This document shows positions 52,850-62,509 of a stretch of 64,000 nucleotides of DNA, piece after piece; position 1 is the stretch's first letter; the number at the start of each line of letters is the position of its first letter. Under the pieces are notes generated by a model. It ran no database searches, had not been told where the DNA came from, and worked only from the letters and a program-made list of their open reading frames with translations. Location: positions 41,960 to 105,959 of the forward strand of contig NZ_SSBI01000026.1 in NCBI RefSeq assembly GCF_004795015.1, in the 5' to 3' direction. The stretch comes from Streptomyces sp. A1277 (GTDB taxonomy: Bacteria > Actinomycetota > Actinomycetes > Streptomycetales > Streptomycetaceae). Made by a program: the position numbers and the translations under genes.

Positions 52850-54718
52850 TCAGCCCGGGTAGACCAGCGCGGAGCCCTCCTTGAGAACGGTCTGCCAGTT
52901 GTCGCCCGGCAGCAGTTTCACTATCCCGTCGCCGAACGTGTCCGCCATCAGCGGCAGCTGCTCGTCGTCCGCGGCGGCGATGGCGAGCACCTGGTTGACC
53001 CCGGGCAGCACCCCCGAGGAGGGCGTCGAGCCGTCCGCCTGCACATAGCGGACCTGCTGCACGCCGCCCTGCTCCTTGCCGACCACCACGAGGCGGCTGC
53101 GGCCGGACCAGGACACCGCCGTCACGTCCGCGAGCTGCGGCGCCGCCTGCCGCAGGTCCACCACGGACACCTGCGCGTCGTCCTGCGCACCCTGCCGCTC
53201 GACCCGGCCGATCTTCAGCGTCGTGTGGCCGTCCTTGGTCAGCAGGAGGGCTATGCGCACCCCGTCCGAGGACAGCCGCAGCGCCGCGATCCGGCTGCCG
53301 TCGTCGAGGCTCGGCACGGTGACCTCCTGCGGCTTGCCCTTGCCGTGGGGCAGGCGCAGGAGCCTGGCGTTCTTCGGGTCCCGGTCGGCGACCCAGAGGT
53401 CGCCCCGGCCGTCCCAGCTGGGCGCCGTCAGTCGGTCCTCGGCGTTGCCCGCCTTGCTCGTCACGGCGGGCAGGGGCAGCTCACCGTCGGCGGCTATGGA
53501 CGTGACGTAGAGCGCGTCGTTGTGCTGGGAGAGCGCCGCGGCCGACTGCTCGTCCCGGGCCACGCCGACCGCGCTCACCCGCAGCGCACCGCTGCCGAAG
53601 GGACCGGCCACCGGCTCCGGTTCACCGCTGCCCCTGGTGCTGCCGGGGATGCGCTCCACGCGCCCCTTGGCGTCCACGAAGTACTGGCTGTCGGGTCCGC
53701 CCGAGGAACGGTCGGGGGCGTACGCCTCGGCCTGGTCCGCGTCGAGCACACACAGCGGCGAACCGTCCGAACGCTGCAACTCCACCTGTTCGACCCGCGC
53801 GGACGTCAGGTCGCGGAGCGTGAAGAGGACCTGCGAGGCCATCATCCGGCAGGACCGCTGACCGGCCCCGTCGGCCTTCTTGTCGAGCGGCACCTTCAGG
53901 ACGTTGCGGTCGTCGGGCGTCAGGGAGGCGACGCCCTTCTTCAGACCGGTCCCCGAGGGGAAGCGCGACTCGACCACCGGCCGCAGCCAGTCGGTCGGGC
54001 CCCGCAGAAGGCTGCGCACCGCCTGCGTCACCGTGTCCATCCCGGTGGCGGGGTCCGTGCGGTTGCGGAGGTAGACGGGGTCGGCGACGAGGGCGGCCTG
54101 CGCGTCGGACCGGCCGGTCGCGAAGTAGAACTTGTTGACGGAGCGGTAGAGCCGCTTGAAGTCGGACTGGCCGAGCACCAGCCCGTCCGGCACGCGGTCG
54201 ATGCGCCACTCCTTGCCGTCCGGCCCCTTCTCCCGCACCAGGTGGAGCGTGCGGGAGTAGTCGGACGGGACCAGCGGCTGGTACGCGTTCTGCTCGTCGA
54301 CCGTCGCCACCTTCTCCCCGGTCAGGATGTAGGTGACATCGGTGGTGCTGCGGTCGCCGTCGTGGACCGGCCGGTCGCTCCGGTTCGGCGCCTTGGCCAG
54401 CACGGTGGTCTCCGCGCTCGGCTTCCAGCGGCGCGACGCCTCCTTGGTGAGGTACTTGCGCGTCGTCCGGAAGTCGGAGTCGTCGCTGGTCATCGACTCC
54501 AGGAAGCCGTCGACCACCTCGTTCGGCGTGGCGCCGTCCCGCGGGGCGACCGCGTACACCTGGACCTGGGAGTCGCCGGGCTGCGAGGCGTCGACGGCCT
54601 TGACGTCCCCGGTGACGGGCATCGAGCCGCACGCGGACAGCAGCAGCGCGCCGCACCCGATCAGCACGGTCATCCCCGCCGTACGCCCACGGCCGCCGTG
54701 AAGACGGTCAGTGTTCAC
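52850..54718 (-). CDS. lpqB: Lipoprotein LpqB, accessory to MtrAB
   Basis: The GTG at 54718 overlaps the mtrB stop (GTGA) and gives 622 residues. The signal peptide ends in a lipobox with Cys30 (LLLSACGSMP). A GerMN-like domain pair follows (to about residue 330). The C-terminal half is a predicted beta-propeller (repeated strands around RLTAPSWDGRGDLWVAD, RIAALRLSSDGVRIALL, VTAVSWSGRSRLVVVG). LpqB binds the outer part of MtrB and tunes MtrA signalling during cell-wall growth and sporulation. Confidence 0.95.
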   Translation of the reverse strand: MNTDRLHGGRGRTAGMTVLIGCGALLLSACGSMPVTGDVKAVDASQPGDSQVQVYAVAPRDGATPNEVVDGFLESMTSDDSDFRTTRKYLTKEASRRWKPSAETTVLAKAPNRSDRPVHDGDRSTTDVTYILTGEKVATVDEQNAYQPLVPSDYSRTLHLVREKGPDGKEWRIDRVPDGLVLGQSDFKRLYRSVNKFYFATGRSDAQAALVADPVYLRNRTDPATGMDTVTQAVRSLLRGPTDWLRPVVESRFPSGTGLKKGVASLTPDDRNVLKVPLDKKADGAGQRSCRMMASQVLFTLRDLTSARVEQVELQRSDGSPLCVLDADQAEAYAPDRSSGGPDSQYFVDAKGRVERIPGSTRGSGEPEPVAGPFGSGALRVSAVGVARDEQSAAALSQHNDALYVTSIAADGELPLPAVTSKAGNAEDRLTAPSWDGRGDLWVADRDPKNARLLRLPHGKGKPQEVTVPSLDDGSRIAALRLSSDGVRIALLLTKDGHTTLKIGRVERQGAQDDAQVSVVDLRQAAPQLADVTAVSWSGRSRLVVVGKEQGGVQQVRYVQADGSTPSSGVLPGVNQVLAIAAADDEQLPLMADTFGDGIVKLLPGDNWQTVLKEGSALVYPG

Positions 54719-56736
54719 GAGTCGTGTCCTCCCGCCCCGGTACCGCGCCCCGGAGAGTCGTTGGGTGCACCCGGCCGCTCCTCCGCGGGACGCGGCACCA
54801 CGCGCGCCCCGTTGCCCGGCAGGGCCGCCGGGTGCACCGAGGCAGGCGCGGTCCTGGCCCGCAGGGGGGCCCGGTCCGGAACGGGCAGCGGTGAGCGGCC
54901 CGTGGTGGCGTGCTGTGAGGGCACCGCCAGCAGCCTGTGCTCGCTGCCGGTGGCCGACGGGTCCGAGGCCCGGTCCCGGTTCTCCCGGTTGCGCCGCGAG
55001 TCCTCGGGCTCCAGCGGTATGGGCGAGCCCCGCAGCGGCTCGTCCGCCGTACGCGGCAGCGTCAGCCGGAACTGCGAACCGCCGCCCGGCTCGCCCCATG
55101 CCTGCAGCCAGCCGCCGTGCAGCCGGGCGTCCTCGACGGCGATGGACAGGCCGAGGCCGGTGCCGCCGGTCGTCCGCGCACGGGCCGGGTCGGCCCGCCA
55201 GAAGCGGTTGAAGACCCGGGTCGCCTCGCCGGGCTTGAGCCCCACGCCGTAGTCCCGGACGGCGACGGCGACCGCTCCGCCCGCCGCGCCCATCCGCACG
55301 ACGACATCGCGTCCCTCGCCGTGCTCGACCGCGTTGACGACGAGGTTGCGCAGGACCCGCTCGACCCGCCGCGCGTCTGCCTCGGCGATCACGGGCTGCT
55401 CGTCCCCGACCACCCGGATACGGGTGCCCTTGCGCTCCGCCAGCGGTTCGGCGCCGCCGATCACCCGGCGTACGACCTGCCGCAGGTCTATCGGCTCCGC
55501 CTCCAGCGCGGCCGCGCCGGCGTCGAAGCGGCTGATCTCCAGCAGGTCGGAGAGCAGCGACTCGAAGCGGTCGAGCTGGTCCCCCAGCAGCTCGGCGGAC
55601 CGGGCCGTGACGGGGTCGAAGTCGACACGCGCCTCGTGGATGACGTCGGCGGCCATCCGTACCGTCGTCAGGGGTGTGCGCAGCTCGTGCGAGACGTCCG
55701 AGACGAAGCGCCGCTGCATCCGGGACAGCTCCTCCAGCTGCTGGATCTTCAGCTGGAGGTTCTGCGCCATCTTGTTGAAGGCTTCACCGAGCCGGGCGAT
55801 GTCGTCCTCGCCGGTGACCTTCATCCGTTCCTGGAGCCGGCCCGCGGAGAGCCGCTCGGCGATCCCCGCCGCCATGCGCACGGGGGTGACGACCTGCCTC
55901 ACCACGAACCAGGCGATGGCCCCCAGCAGCACGACCACGAACAGGCCCGCGGTCGCCAGCGTGCCCTTGACCAGCGTCAGGGACTTCTCCTCCTGCGTGA
56001 GCGGGAAGACGTAGTACAGCTGATACGGATTGCGGTCGATGTCGTAGAGGCGCTTGCCCACGATGAGACCGGGCTGCGACTCCTGCCCGTTGGCGTACTG
56101 GATCAACGAGTACGTCTGGAAGGCCCCGGGGCCCTTGTTCACCGAATCGCGCAGGCTCTGCGGAATGCTCGCGGCCTCGACGCTTCCCGAGCCGCGTGGC
56201 GCACGGGAGCCCTCGTCGGCGCTGAGCGCCACCACGTTGAAGGCGTTCTTCCCGCCACTGGCGAGCTGGTCGACGAGCTCGGTGCGCCAAGAGTTGTTGG
56301 CGGTCGTGCCGTCCACGGCGTCGTCGCCCTGGCCGGTAGCGGGGGTGAGAGGCGCGTTGGCCTTCTCCTGGGCGGCCGCGAACCCGCCGGCGGCCTGTGT
56401 CTGGGCGGCCTTGCCCTTCGCGTCCAGCAGGCCGTTGCGCACCTGCCCGATCACGACGAGGCCGAGCAGCAGGACCACTCCGAGTGACATCAGCAGCGTG
56501 CCGGCGACGACCCGCAGCTGGAGGTTGCGCCGCCACAGCCGTACGGCGGGCAGCAGCGGACGCCGCACCCAGCGCATCAGCAATCGCGGCACCGGCCCGC
56601 CGGGCGCCCGGTCCTGGAACAACCGGCCGCCCTGCAGGAAGCGCTCGACGGGAGACGACGTGTGCCCTGAACCGGCAGCCCGCTCCGCACGGACTCCCGG
56701 CTCCCCGGGCTTCGGAGCAGTGCTACCCAGGGACAT
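54715..56736 (-). CDS. mtrB: Sensor histidine kinase MtrB
   Basis: The ATG at 56736 (MSLGSTAPKPG), 1 bp past the mtrA stop, gives 673 residues; an ATG at 56766 inside mtrA is less likely. TM1 is VVAGTLLMSLGVVLLLGLVVIGQV. An extracellular domain of about 160 residues and TM2 (GLFVVVLLGAIAWFVV) follow. Then HAMP, HisKA (RFVSDVSHELRTPLTTVRMAAD, phospho-His in SHELRTP) and HATPase (NLVVNAVEHGEG; DYGVGL; GGTGLGLSI). A long disordered Pro/Arg-rich C-terminal tail extends past the catalytic domain. MtrB phosphorylates MtrA to coordinate cell-wall synthesis and development. Confidence 0.95.
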   Translation of the reverse strand: MSLGSTAPKPGEPGVRAERAAGSGHTSSPVERFLQGGRLFQDRAPGGPVPRLLMRWVRRPLLPAVRLWRRNLQLRVVAGTLLMSLGVVLLLGLVVIGQVRNGLLDAKGKAAQTQAAGGFAAAQEKANAPLTPATGQGDDAVDGTTANNSWRTELVDQLASGGKNAFNVVALSADEGSRAPRGSGSVEAASIPQSLRDSVNKGPGAFQTYSLIQYANGQESQPGLIVGKRLYDIDRNPYQLYYVFPLTQEEKSLTLVKGTLATAGLFVVVLLGAIAWFVVRQVVTPVRMAAGIAERLSAGRLQERMKVTGEDDIARLGEAFNKMAQNLQLKIQQLEELSRMQRRFVSDVSHELRTPLTTVRMAADVIHEARVDFDPVTARSAELLGDQLDRFESLLSDLLEISRFDAGAAALEAEPIDLRQVVRRVIGGAEPLAERKGTRIRVVGDEQPVIAEADARRVERVLRNLVVNAVEHGEGRDVVVRMGAAGGAVAVAVRDYGVGLKPGEATRVFNRFWRADPARARTTGGTGLGLSIAVEDARLHGGWLQAWGEPGGGSQFRLTLPRTADEPLRGSPIPLEPEDSRRNRENRDRASDPSATGSEHRLLAVPSQHATTGRSPLPVPDRAPLRARTAPASVHPAALPGNGARVVPRPAEERPGAPNDSPGRGTGAGGHDS

Positions 56737-56737
56737 G

Positions 56738-57427
56738 TCAGCTCGGTCCGGCCTTATAACCGACACCTCGGACGGTCACCACGATCTCCGGCCGCTCCGG
56801 GTCCTTCTCGACCTTGGAGCGGAGCCGCTGGACGTGCACGTTGACCAGGCGGGTGTCCGCGGCATGGCGGTAACCCCACACCTGCTCCAGGAGAACCTCC
56901 CGGGTGAAGACCTGCCACGGCTTTCGGGCGAGCGCGACCAGCAGGTCGAACTCCAGCGGCGTCAGCGCGATGGACTGCCCGTCCCGCTTCACCGAGTGCC
57001 CGGCGACATCTATGACCAGGTCCCCGATGGTCAGCTGCTCCGGGGCAGGCTCTTCGGACCTGCGCAGACGTGCCCTGATGCGGGCGACCAACTCCTTCGG
57101 TTTGAACGGCTTGACGATGTAGTCGTCGGCCCCGGACTCCAGGCCCACCACCACGTCAACCGTGTCGCTCTTGGCAGTGAGCATGACGATCGGCACACCC
57201 GACTCGGCCCTGATCAGCCTGCAGACCTCGATGCCGTCCCTGCCGGGCAGCATGAGGTCGAGCAGGACCAGGTCCGGCTTCGCCTCTCGAAATGCAGCAA
57301 GTGCCTTGTCGCCGTCCGCTACGAACGACGGCTCGAAACCCTCACCACGCAGCACAATCCCGAGCATCTCGGCCAGTGCGGTGTCGTCGTCGACGACAAG
57401 GACGCGTCCCTTCATAAACGACATCAT
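56738..57427 (-). CDS. mtrA: Response regulator MtrA
   Basis: The 229-residue OmpR/PhoB-type regulator starts MMSFMKGRVLVVDDD. The phosphorylation site is Asp57 in LVLLDLMLPG, the switch residues are in VIMLTAK-like VIVMLTAKS and VKPFKPKEL. The C-terminal winged helix includes LTPLEFDLLVALARKPWQVFTREVLLEQVWGYRHAADTRLVNVHVQRLRSKVE. MtrA is a global regulator of development, cell division and, in Streptomyces, nitrogen and antibiotic genes. The gene begins 4 bp after the mtnA stop, so it may be co-transcribed with mtnA as well as from a promoter inside mtnA. Confidence 0.98.
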   Translation of the reverse strand: MMSFMKGRVLVVDDDTALAEMLGIVLRGEGFEPSFVADGDKALAAFREAKPDLVLLDLMLPGRDGIEVCRLIRAESGVPIVMLTAKSDTVDVVVGLESGADDYIVKPFKPKELVARIRARLRRSEEPAPEQLTIGDLVIDVAGHSVKRDGQSIALTPLEFDLLVALARKPWQVFTREVLLEQVWGYRHAADTRLVNVHVQRLRSKVEKDPERPEIVVTVRGVGYKAGPS

Positions 57428-57431
57428 CCCA

Positions 57432-58577
57432 TTAGCTAATCGTTACCTGCGATGATCTGGCACACAGCTCGGCCAGCCCGGCCCCCGTGACCGGCGAGAT
57501 TACGCCCTCCTCCGTGACGATCGCCGTGACCAGTTCCGGCGGCGTGATGTCGAAGGCGGGGTTGTACGACTGGGTTCCCACCGGGGCCACGGCCACCCCG
57601 CCCACTTCCTCGCCCCCGGCCCCGCGCGGCGAGAATGTGAGCTCCGTCACTTCCCGCCCGGAACGCTGCTCCACGGTGATCGACGCCCCGTCCACAGTGA
57701 GCAGATCCACGGTAGTCAACGGCGCCACCACGATGAACGGTACGTGGTGGTACTTGGCGAGCACCGCCAGCGGATAGCTCCCCACCTTGTTGGCCACGGA
57801 ACCGTCCGCGGCGATACGGTCCGCCCCGATCAGCACCGCGTCCACCTCCCCCGCGGCGAACAGCGAACCGGCCGCGTTGTCCGTGAGCAGGCTGTACGGC
57901 ATGCCGTTGCGCGACGCCTCGAACGCGGTCAGCCGGGCGCCCTGCAGCAGCGGACGGGTCTCGTCCACCCACAGCCGCCGCAGCCGGCCCTCCCGGTGCG
58001 CGCCGAGCACCACCGCGAAGGCAGTCCCCTCGCCCCCCGAGACGAGCGCCCCGGTATTGCAGTGGGTCAGCAGCCGATGGCCTCCGCCCGGAATCAGCTC
58101 CTCCAGCAGGTCCAGACCGAACCGCGCCATCCGCCCGCTGGCCTCGGCATCCTCCCGGTGCAGCGCCCTGGCCTCCGCCAACGCGGCCGCCCCGGCCTGC
58201 TCCTGCCCCGCCCCCTCGTCGAGAGCCGCCCAGTACGCCGCGGCAGCCCGCCGCACCCCGTACCCGAGGTTCACCGCGGTGGGCCGCGCCTGCTCCAGCA
58301 GCCCGGCGGCCTCCGCCACGTCGTAACCCCGCACCGCGGCCAGAGCCACCCCATAGGCCCCGGCGATGCCCAGCAGAGGAGCGCCCCGCACCGCGAGGGT
58401 CCTGATCGCGCCCACCAGTGCCGGCACGTCGGTGCACACCAGCTCCGTTTCCTCGGCCGGCAGCCGCGTCTGGTCGAGGAGCACCAGTACGGGGCCTTCC
58501 GGAGGTTCGTCCCAGCGAAGTACGGATAGCCCGGCGGGCTCGCTGCCCACCGGCGATTGCGCGTCCTGATCAGCCAT
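57432..58577 (-). CDS. mtnA: S-methyl-5-thioribose-1-phosphate isomerase
   Basis: The ATG at 58577 gives 381 residues with the catalytic Cys173 in THCNTGALVSGG and Asp253 in LIGADRIAADGSVANKVGSY. Other motifs are LAVRGAPLLGIAGAYGVALA and VDETRPLLQGARLTAFE. It converts methylthioribose-1-phosphate to methylthioribulose-1-phosphate in the methionine salvage pathway. It is the first gene of the mtnA-mtrA-mtrB-lpqB-comF string on the minus strand, divergent from the membrane protein gene at 58718. No other salvage gene is near. Confidence 0.95.
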   Translation of the reverse strand: MADQDAQSPVGSEPAGLSVLRWDEPPEGPVLVLLDQTRLPAEETELVCTDVPALVGAIRTLAVRGAPLLGIAGAYGVALAAVRGYDVAEAAGLLEQARPTAVNLGYGVRRAAAAYWAALDEGAGQEQAGAAALAEARALHREDAEASGRMARFGLDLLEELIPGGGHRLLTHCNTGALVSGGEGTAFAVVLGAHREGRLRRLWVDETRPLLQGARLTAFEASRNGMPYSLLTDNAAGSLFAAGEVDAVLIGADRIAADGSVANKVGSYPLAVLAKYHHVPFIVVAPLTTVDLLTVDGASITVEQRSGREVTELTFSPRGAGGEEVGGVAVAPVGTQSYNPAFDITPPELVTAIVTEEGVISPVTGAGLAELCARSSQVTIS

Positions 58578-58717
58578 CCGCCCAGTCTGCCCGGTGACTC
58601 GCCCGGACATGAAGGGACTGGGGAGATACAAGGGCAGGCCCGCGCCTGTGCAACGCGTGGCACGATGGCTGCCAACCTGACGCCCCGATGCGCGGACAGG
58701 ACCGTGAAGGAGCAAGA

Positions 58718-59947
58718 ATGAACGACACTCCGGGCTGGGCCTCGCCCGGATCTGCCCCCTCCGACGGCCAGGAGACGGGCGTTCCCCGGCCTTCCGAACC
58801 CGTCGACGGCAGCGGACCCGCGGGAACCTGGGCTTCCACGCAGCCGCCCGCCGGGCAGTGGTCCCCGCCGAGCCACACCGCGCCCGGCCCAGGCACCCCG
58901 CCTCGCCGCCCCGGCTGGGGCGCCTCCCCGCAGGGGCAGGGCTGGGGCGCCTCCCCGCAAGGTCCGGGCTGGGGCCGGCTCCCGGACGCGGCGAAACCCG
59001 GTGTCATCCCGCTCCGGCCGCTCGGCGTCGGCGAGATCCTGGACGGCGCCGTCTCCGCCATGCGCGCCCACTGGCGCGCGGTCCTCGGCATCTCGCTCCC
59101 CGTCTCCGTGGTCGCCCAGACCGCCAACCTCCTCGTTCAGCGATACCTGCTGCCCGACCCTCCGACGTTGGACCGGAACGCCACCGGCCCGGAGGCCCTG
59201 CGCCAGACCGCGGACTCGCTCCGCTTCAGCCTGCTCGACACCGCCCCGTCCGTGTTCATCTTCATGCTGGCCCTGATCTTCATCACGGCGGTACTCACCG
59301 TGGTGATCAGCCGCTCGGTGCTGGGGCGCCCGGTCACCCTGTCCGACGCCTGGGCCGAGGCCCGGCCCAGGCTGCTCCCCCTGCTGGGCCTGACGCTCCT
59401 GCTTCCCGTCCTGGGCGGGGCGGTCATGGCCGCGGGCGTCCTCCCGGTCTTCCTGATCGGCGACACCGCGGGAGTCGGCCTGGCGTTTCTCGGCCTGCTC
59501 GCGGCAACGGTCGTCTCCGTCTGGCTGATGGTCCGTTTCAGCCTCGCCTCCCCGGCACTGATGCTGGAACGGCAATCGATCACCGCGTCCATGCGGCGCT
59601 CCGCCAAGCTGGTCCGCGACGCGTGGTGGCGGATCTTCGGCATCCTGGCCCTGGCCCTGGCTCTGACATTCATCGTGACCATGCTGGTCGGCATCCCCTT
59701 CGGCCTGATCGCGGTCACTGCCGACGGCGGCACTCTCGACTCCTTCCTCGACGGCAGCACCACCGGATTCGGCTGGCCGTTCCTGATCATCTCCGCCATC
59801 GGCGACGTGGCCGTCACGACGATCACCTATCCCCTCTACGCCGGCGTCATGGCCCTGCTCTACGTGGACCAGCGCATCCGCCGCGAGGCACTCGACCTCG
59901 ACCTCGCCAGGGCAGCGGGCCTGCCGGGCTACGACGACAGGAGCTGA
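58718..59947 (+). CDS. Multi-pass membrane protein of the glycerophosphodiester-phosphodiesterase membrane-domain type
   Basis: From the ATG at 58718, preceded by AAGGAG, the product is 409 residues. A 100-residue Pro/Gly/Ser/Trp-rich N-terminus with WGASPQG repeats precedes VIPLRPLGVGEILDGAVSAMRAHWRAVLGISL and six or so membrane helices. The PLxxGEILDxA opening and LASPALMLERQSITASMRRSAKLVRDAWWRIFGI segment mark the DUF7544/GDPD membrane-domain family. No catalytic phosphodiesterase domain is attached. It leads the DUF4129-DUF4350-moxR-DUF58 operon and may be part of that envelope complex. It is intact, unlike several genes downstream. Confidence 0.8.
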   Translation: MNDTPGWASPGSAPSDGQETGVPRPSEPVDGSGPAGTWASTQPPAGQWSPPSHTAPGPGTPPRRPGWGASPQGQGWGASPQGPGWGRLPDAAKPGVIPLRPLGVGEILDGAVSAMRAHWRAVLGISLPVSVVAQTANLLVQRYLLPDPPTLDRNATGPEALRQTADSLRFSLLDTAPSVFIFMLALIFITAVLTVVISRSVLGRPVTLSDAWAEARPRLLPLLGLTLLLPVLGGAVMAAGVLPVFLIGDTAGVGLAFLGLLAATVVSVWLMVRFSLASPALMLERQSITASMRRSAKLVRDAWWRIFGILALALALTFIVTMLVGIPFGLIAVTADGGTLDSFLDGSTTGFGWPFLIISAIGDVAVTTITYPLYAGVMALLYVDQRIRREALDLDLARAAGLPGYDDRS

Positions 59948-59951
59948 CACC

Positions 59952-60440
59952 GTGTCGGGGGCGGGCGGGAGACAGCACTCCTGCTGATACGGGCGAGCGG
60001 CGGCGCCCCCGTGGAGACCGGGCGCCTCCCGGCCCGGGAAGCGGCAAAGCGCGAACTGTCCAAGGGCGCGTACCACGAGAACGATCCGAACCTCCTCCAA
60101 CGCGCTCTCGACCATGTGTGGGACTGGTTCGGCGACATCCTCTCGGCGGCCGCCGGGGCCTCCCCGGGCGGGCCGGCCGGATTGGTCGTTCTCCTCCTCA
60201 TCGTCATCGCTCTGGCCGCCGCGCTCTGGTGGCGGCTCGGCGTCCCGCAACGCGGCGCACGGCCCGCCGACTCACTCTTCGAAGACGGCCCCCGCAGTAC
60301 CGCGGACCACCGCACCGCCGCCGAGGCCCACGCCGTCGCCGGCCGCTGGAACCAGGCCGTCCAGGAACGGATGCGCGCGATCGTCCGTTCCCTCGAAGAG
60401 CGAACACTGCTGGACCCCCGCCCCGACCGGACCGCCGCTC
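59952..60440 (+). pseudogene. DUF4129-family membrane protein, frameshifted and truncated
   Basis: The expected start is GTG 59952 (SGAGGRQ...), but this frame hits TGA at 59985. The rest of the protein is in another frame (LLLIRASGGAPVETGRLPAREAAKRELSKGAYHENDPNLLQRALDHVWDWF...), consistent with loss of one base between about 59970 and 59985. The DUF4129 body is clear: a membrane helix (GGPAGLVVLLLIVIALAAALWW) and WNQAVQERMRAIVRSLEERTLLDPRPDRTA. At about 60437 the sequence changes abruptly into DUF4350 coding sequence in a different frame, so the last ~70 residues are missing. Confidence 0.75.
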
Positions 60441-61500
60441 GGCGGACCGCTACGGCAGCAGGGCCATCGCGGAACTCCTCAAGGATCACGGCGTATCCGT
60501 CCGCGTCGTCACCACGCTTCAGGACGCCGCCTCCGCAACCGGAGCCGACACCACGCTCCTCGTCACCGCTCCCAACCTGCTGACACCTCACCAGCAGACC
60601 ACCCTGCGCGCAGCCACCACCGCCACGGCCGGCCGCACCGTTCTCCTCGGTGCGGGCCCCAGCTCCGTGGGCACACTGGCCCCCGGCGTCCGTGCCGAGC
60701 CCTCCACCTCCGTGGTGGCACGTCCCCCCGGCTGTTCCATGGCTGCGGCCCTGAGAGCCGGAGCCGTCGAGACGGGCGGCATCCGCTACGCCTCGGACGG
60801 TCTCGACGCGACCGCCTGCTACCCAGCCGCCGGTCTGCCCTCCGTCCTCCTTCTGCGGCAGCCCGCATCGGGTGACACCGTCCTTCTCGGTTCCCCCGAC
60901 TTCCTGTACAACGAGCGCCTTGACCACCAGGGAAACGCATCCCTGGCCCTTCAACTCCTCGGTTCCCGCCCACACCTGGTCTGGTACCTCCCCTCACTCA
61001 CTGATCCCTCCGCCGGCGGCACCACAGACGACGACGGCGCTACGAACGGCGACACTGTGGACGGTGAGAGCAGCTTCGTCGAGCTGATCAACGTCCGGCT
61101 GGCTATGGGGCACCCTGCAACTCGTACTCGCCGCCGTCCTCGCCGCGATCTGGCGGGCCCGGCGCCTGGGCCCCCTCGTCACCGAACACCTGCCGGTGGC
61201 CATCCGGGCCTCCGAGTCCACCGAGGGCCGGGCCCGGCTCAACCGCAAGGCCAACACACGCGACAGGGCCGCCGCCTCACTCCGCCGCGCCACCCGCACC
61301 CACGTGGCGCCCCTCGTGGGCGTCTCCCCGCGAGACGCCCACCCCCCGCCGTGCTCCTCCCCGCTCTGTCGGCACGCCTCGGCCATGCCCACGGTTCCGT
61401 CAGCGACCTGCTCTTCGGCCCGGCCCCCTCCGAGGACGCCGCCCTCGTACTTCTGGCAGACCAACTCGACTCCCTCGAAAGAGAGGTCCGAACCTCATGA
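60437..61500 (+). pseudogene. DUF4350-family protein, 5' deleted and frameshifted twice
   Basis: The sequence starts inside the family at RSADRYGSRAIAELLKDHGVSV; the N-terminus, with its membrane helix, is gone. Coding similarity continues (TTLLVTAPNLLTPHQQTTLRA, VLLGSPDFLYNERLDHQGNASLALQLLG, LVWYLPS). Near 61090 the frame shifts by an apparent extra base (the expected GWLWGTLQLVLAAVLAAIWRARRLGPLV is in the next frame). Near 61325, at a run of C residues, it shifts back (AVLLPALSARLGHAHGSVSDLLFGPAP). The stop overlaps the moxR start (ATGA), as expected for the operon. As sequenced it cannot make a normal protein. Confidence 0.75.
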
Positions 61501-62498
61501 GCGCCCCGCCACCCGTGCCCGCCGGCACAACCGGGACCGTCAGCGGCGACGAAGCAGCCCGCGCCTCCCTGGAAGCGCTGCGCTCCGAGATCGCCAAGGC
61601 GGTCGTTGGTCAGGACCCAGCCGTGACCGGGCTGGTCGTCGCCCTCCTCTGCCGAGGCCACGTCCTACTCGAAGGCGTCCCCGGCGTGGCCAAGACCTTG
61701 CTCGTCAGGGCCCTTGCCGCATCACTCGAACTCGGCACCAAGCGCGTGCAGTTCACCCCCGACCTGATGCCCAGCGACGTCACCGGGCCGCTCGTCTACG
61801 ACGCCCGCACCGCCGAGTTCTCCTTTCAGCCGGGCCCTGTCTTCACCAACCTCCTCCTCGCCGACGAGATCAACCGGACGCCTCCCAAAACCCAGTCGTC
61901 CCTCCTGGAAGCAATGGAGGAGCGTCAGGTCACCGTCGATGGAACGCCCCGCCCCCTGCCGGAGCCCTTCCTCGTCGCCGCGACGCAGAACCCCGTCGAG
62001 TACGAGGGCACCTACCCGCTTCCCGAGGCCCAACTGGACCGTTTCCTACTGAAGCTGACGGTCCCGCTTCCCACCCGCGATGACGAGATCAACGTCCTCA
62101 CCCGCCACGCCGGCGGTTTCGATCCGCGCGATCTGAAGGCGGCAGGTATACGCCCGGTCGCCGGTCCCGCCGATCTGGAAGCCGCCCGCATCGCGGTCGC
62201 CGGGACAATCGTCTCCCCCGCGATCGCCGGCTACGTCGTGGATATCTGTCGTGCCACGCGTGATTCCCCCTCGGTCTCGCTCGGCGTCTCACCCCGAGGC
62301 GCCACCGCACTGCTGTCAACCGCCCGAGCCTGGGCCTGGCTCACCGGCCGCGACTACGTAACTCCGGACGACGTGAAGGCATTGGCCCTCCCCACGCTCC
62401 GACACCGCATCCAACTGCGTCCGGAAGCGCAGATGGAAGGGGTCACCCCCGACTCCGTCATCACCGCTGTTCTCGCCCATGTCCCCGTACCCCGATGA
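61497..62498 (+). CDS. MoxR-family AAA+ ATPase
   Basis: The intact 333-residue protein has Walker A LEGVPGVAKTLL (Lys66), Walker B NLLLADEINRTPPKTQ, sensor 1 VAATQNPVEYEGTYPLPEAQLDRF and the AAA lid (SLGVSPRGATALLSTARAWAWLTGRDYVTPDDVKALALPTLRHRI). MoxR ATPases act as chaperones that mature or remodel partner complexes, usually with the DUF58 and VWA proteins encoded beside them. Here the partner genes both up- and downstream are frameshifted, leaving MoxR alone. It shows the ATGA overlap with the DUF4350 gene. Confidence 0.93.
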   Translation: MSAPPPVPAGTTGTVSGDEAARASLEALRSEIAKAVVGQDPAVTGLVVALLCRGHVLLEGVPGVAKTLLVRALAASLELGTKRVQFTPDLMPSDVTGPLVYDARTAEFSFQPGPVFTNLLLADEINRTPPKTQSSLLEAMEERQVTVDGTPRPLPEPFLVAATQNPVEYEGTYPLPEAQLDRFLLKLTVPLPTRDDEINVLTRHAGGFDPRDLKAAGIRPVAGPADLEAARIAVAGTIVSPAIAGYVVDICRATRDSPSVSLGVSPRGATALLSTARAWAWLTGRDYVTPDDVKALALPTLRHRIQLRPEAQMEGVTPDSVITAVLAHVPVPR

Positions 62499-62509
62499 GG
62501 CGATGAACC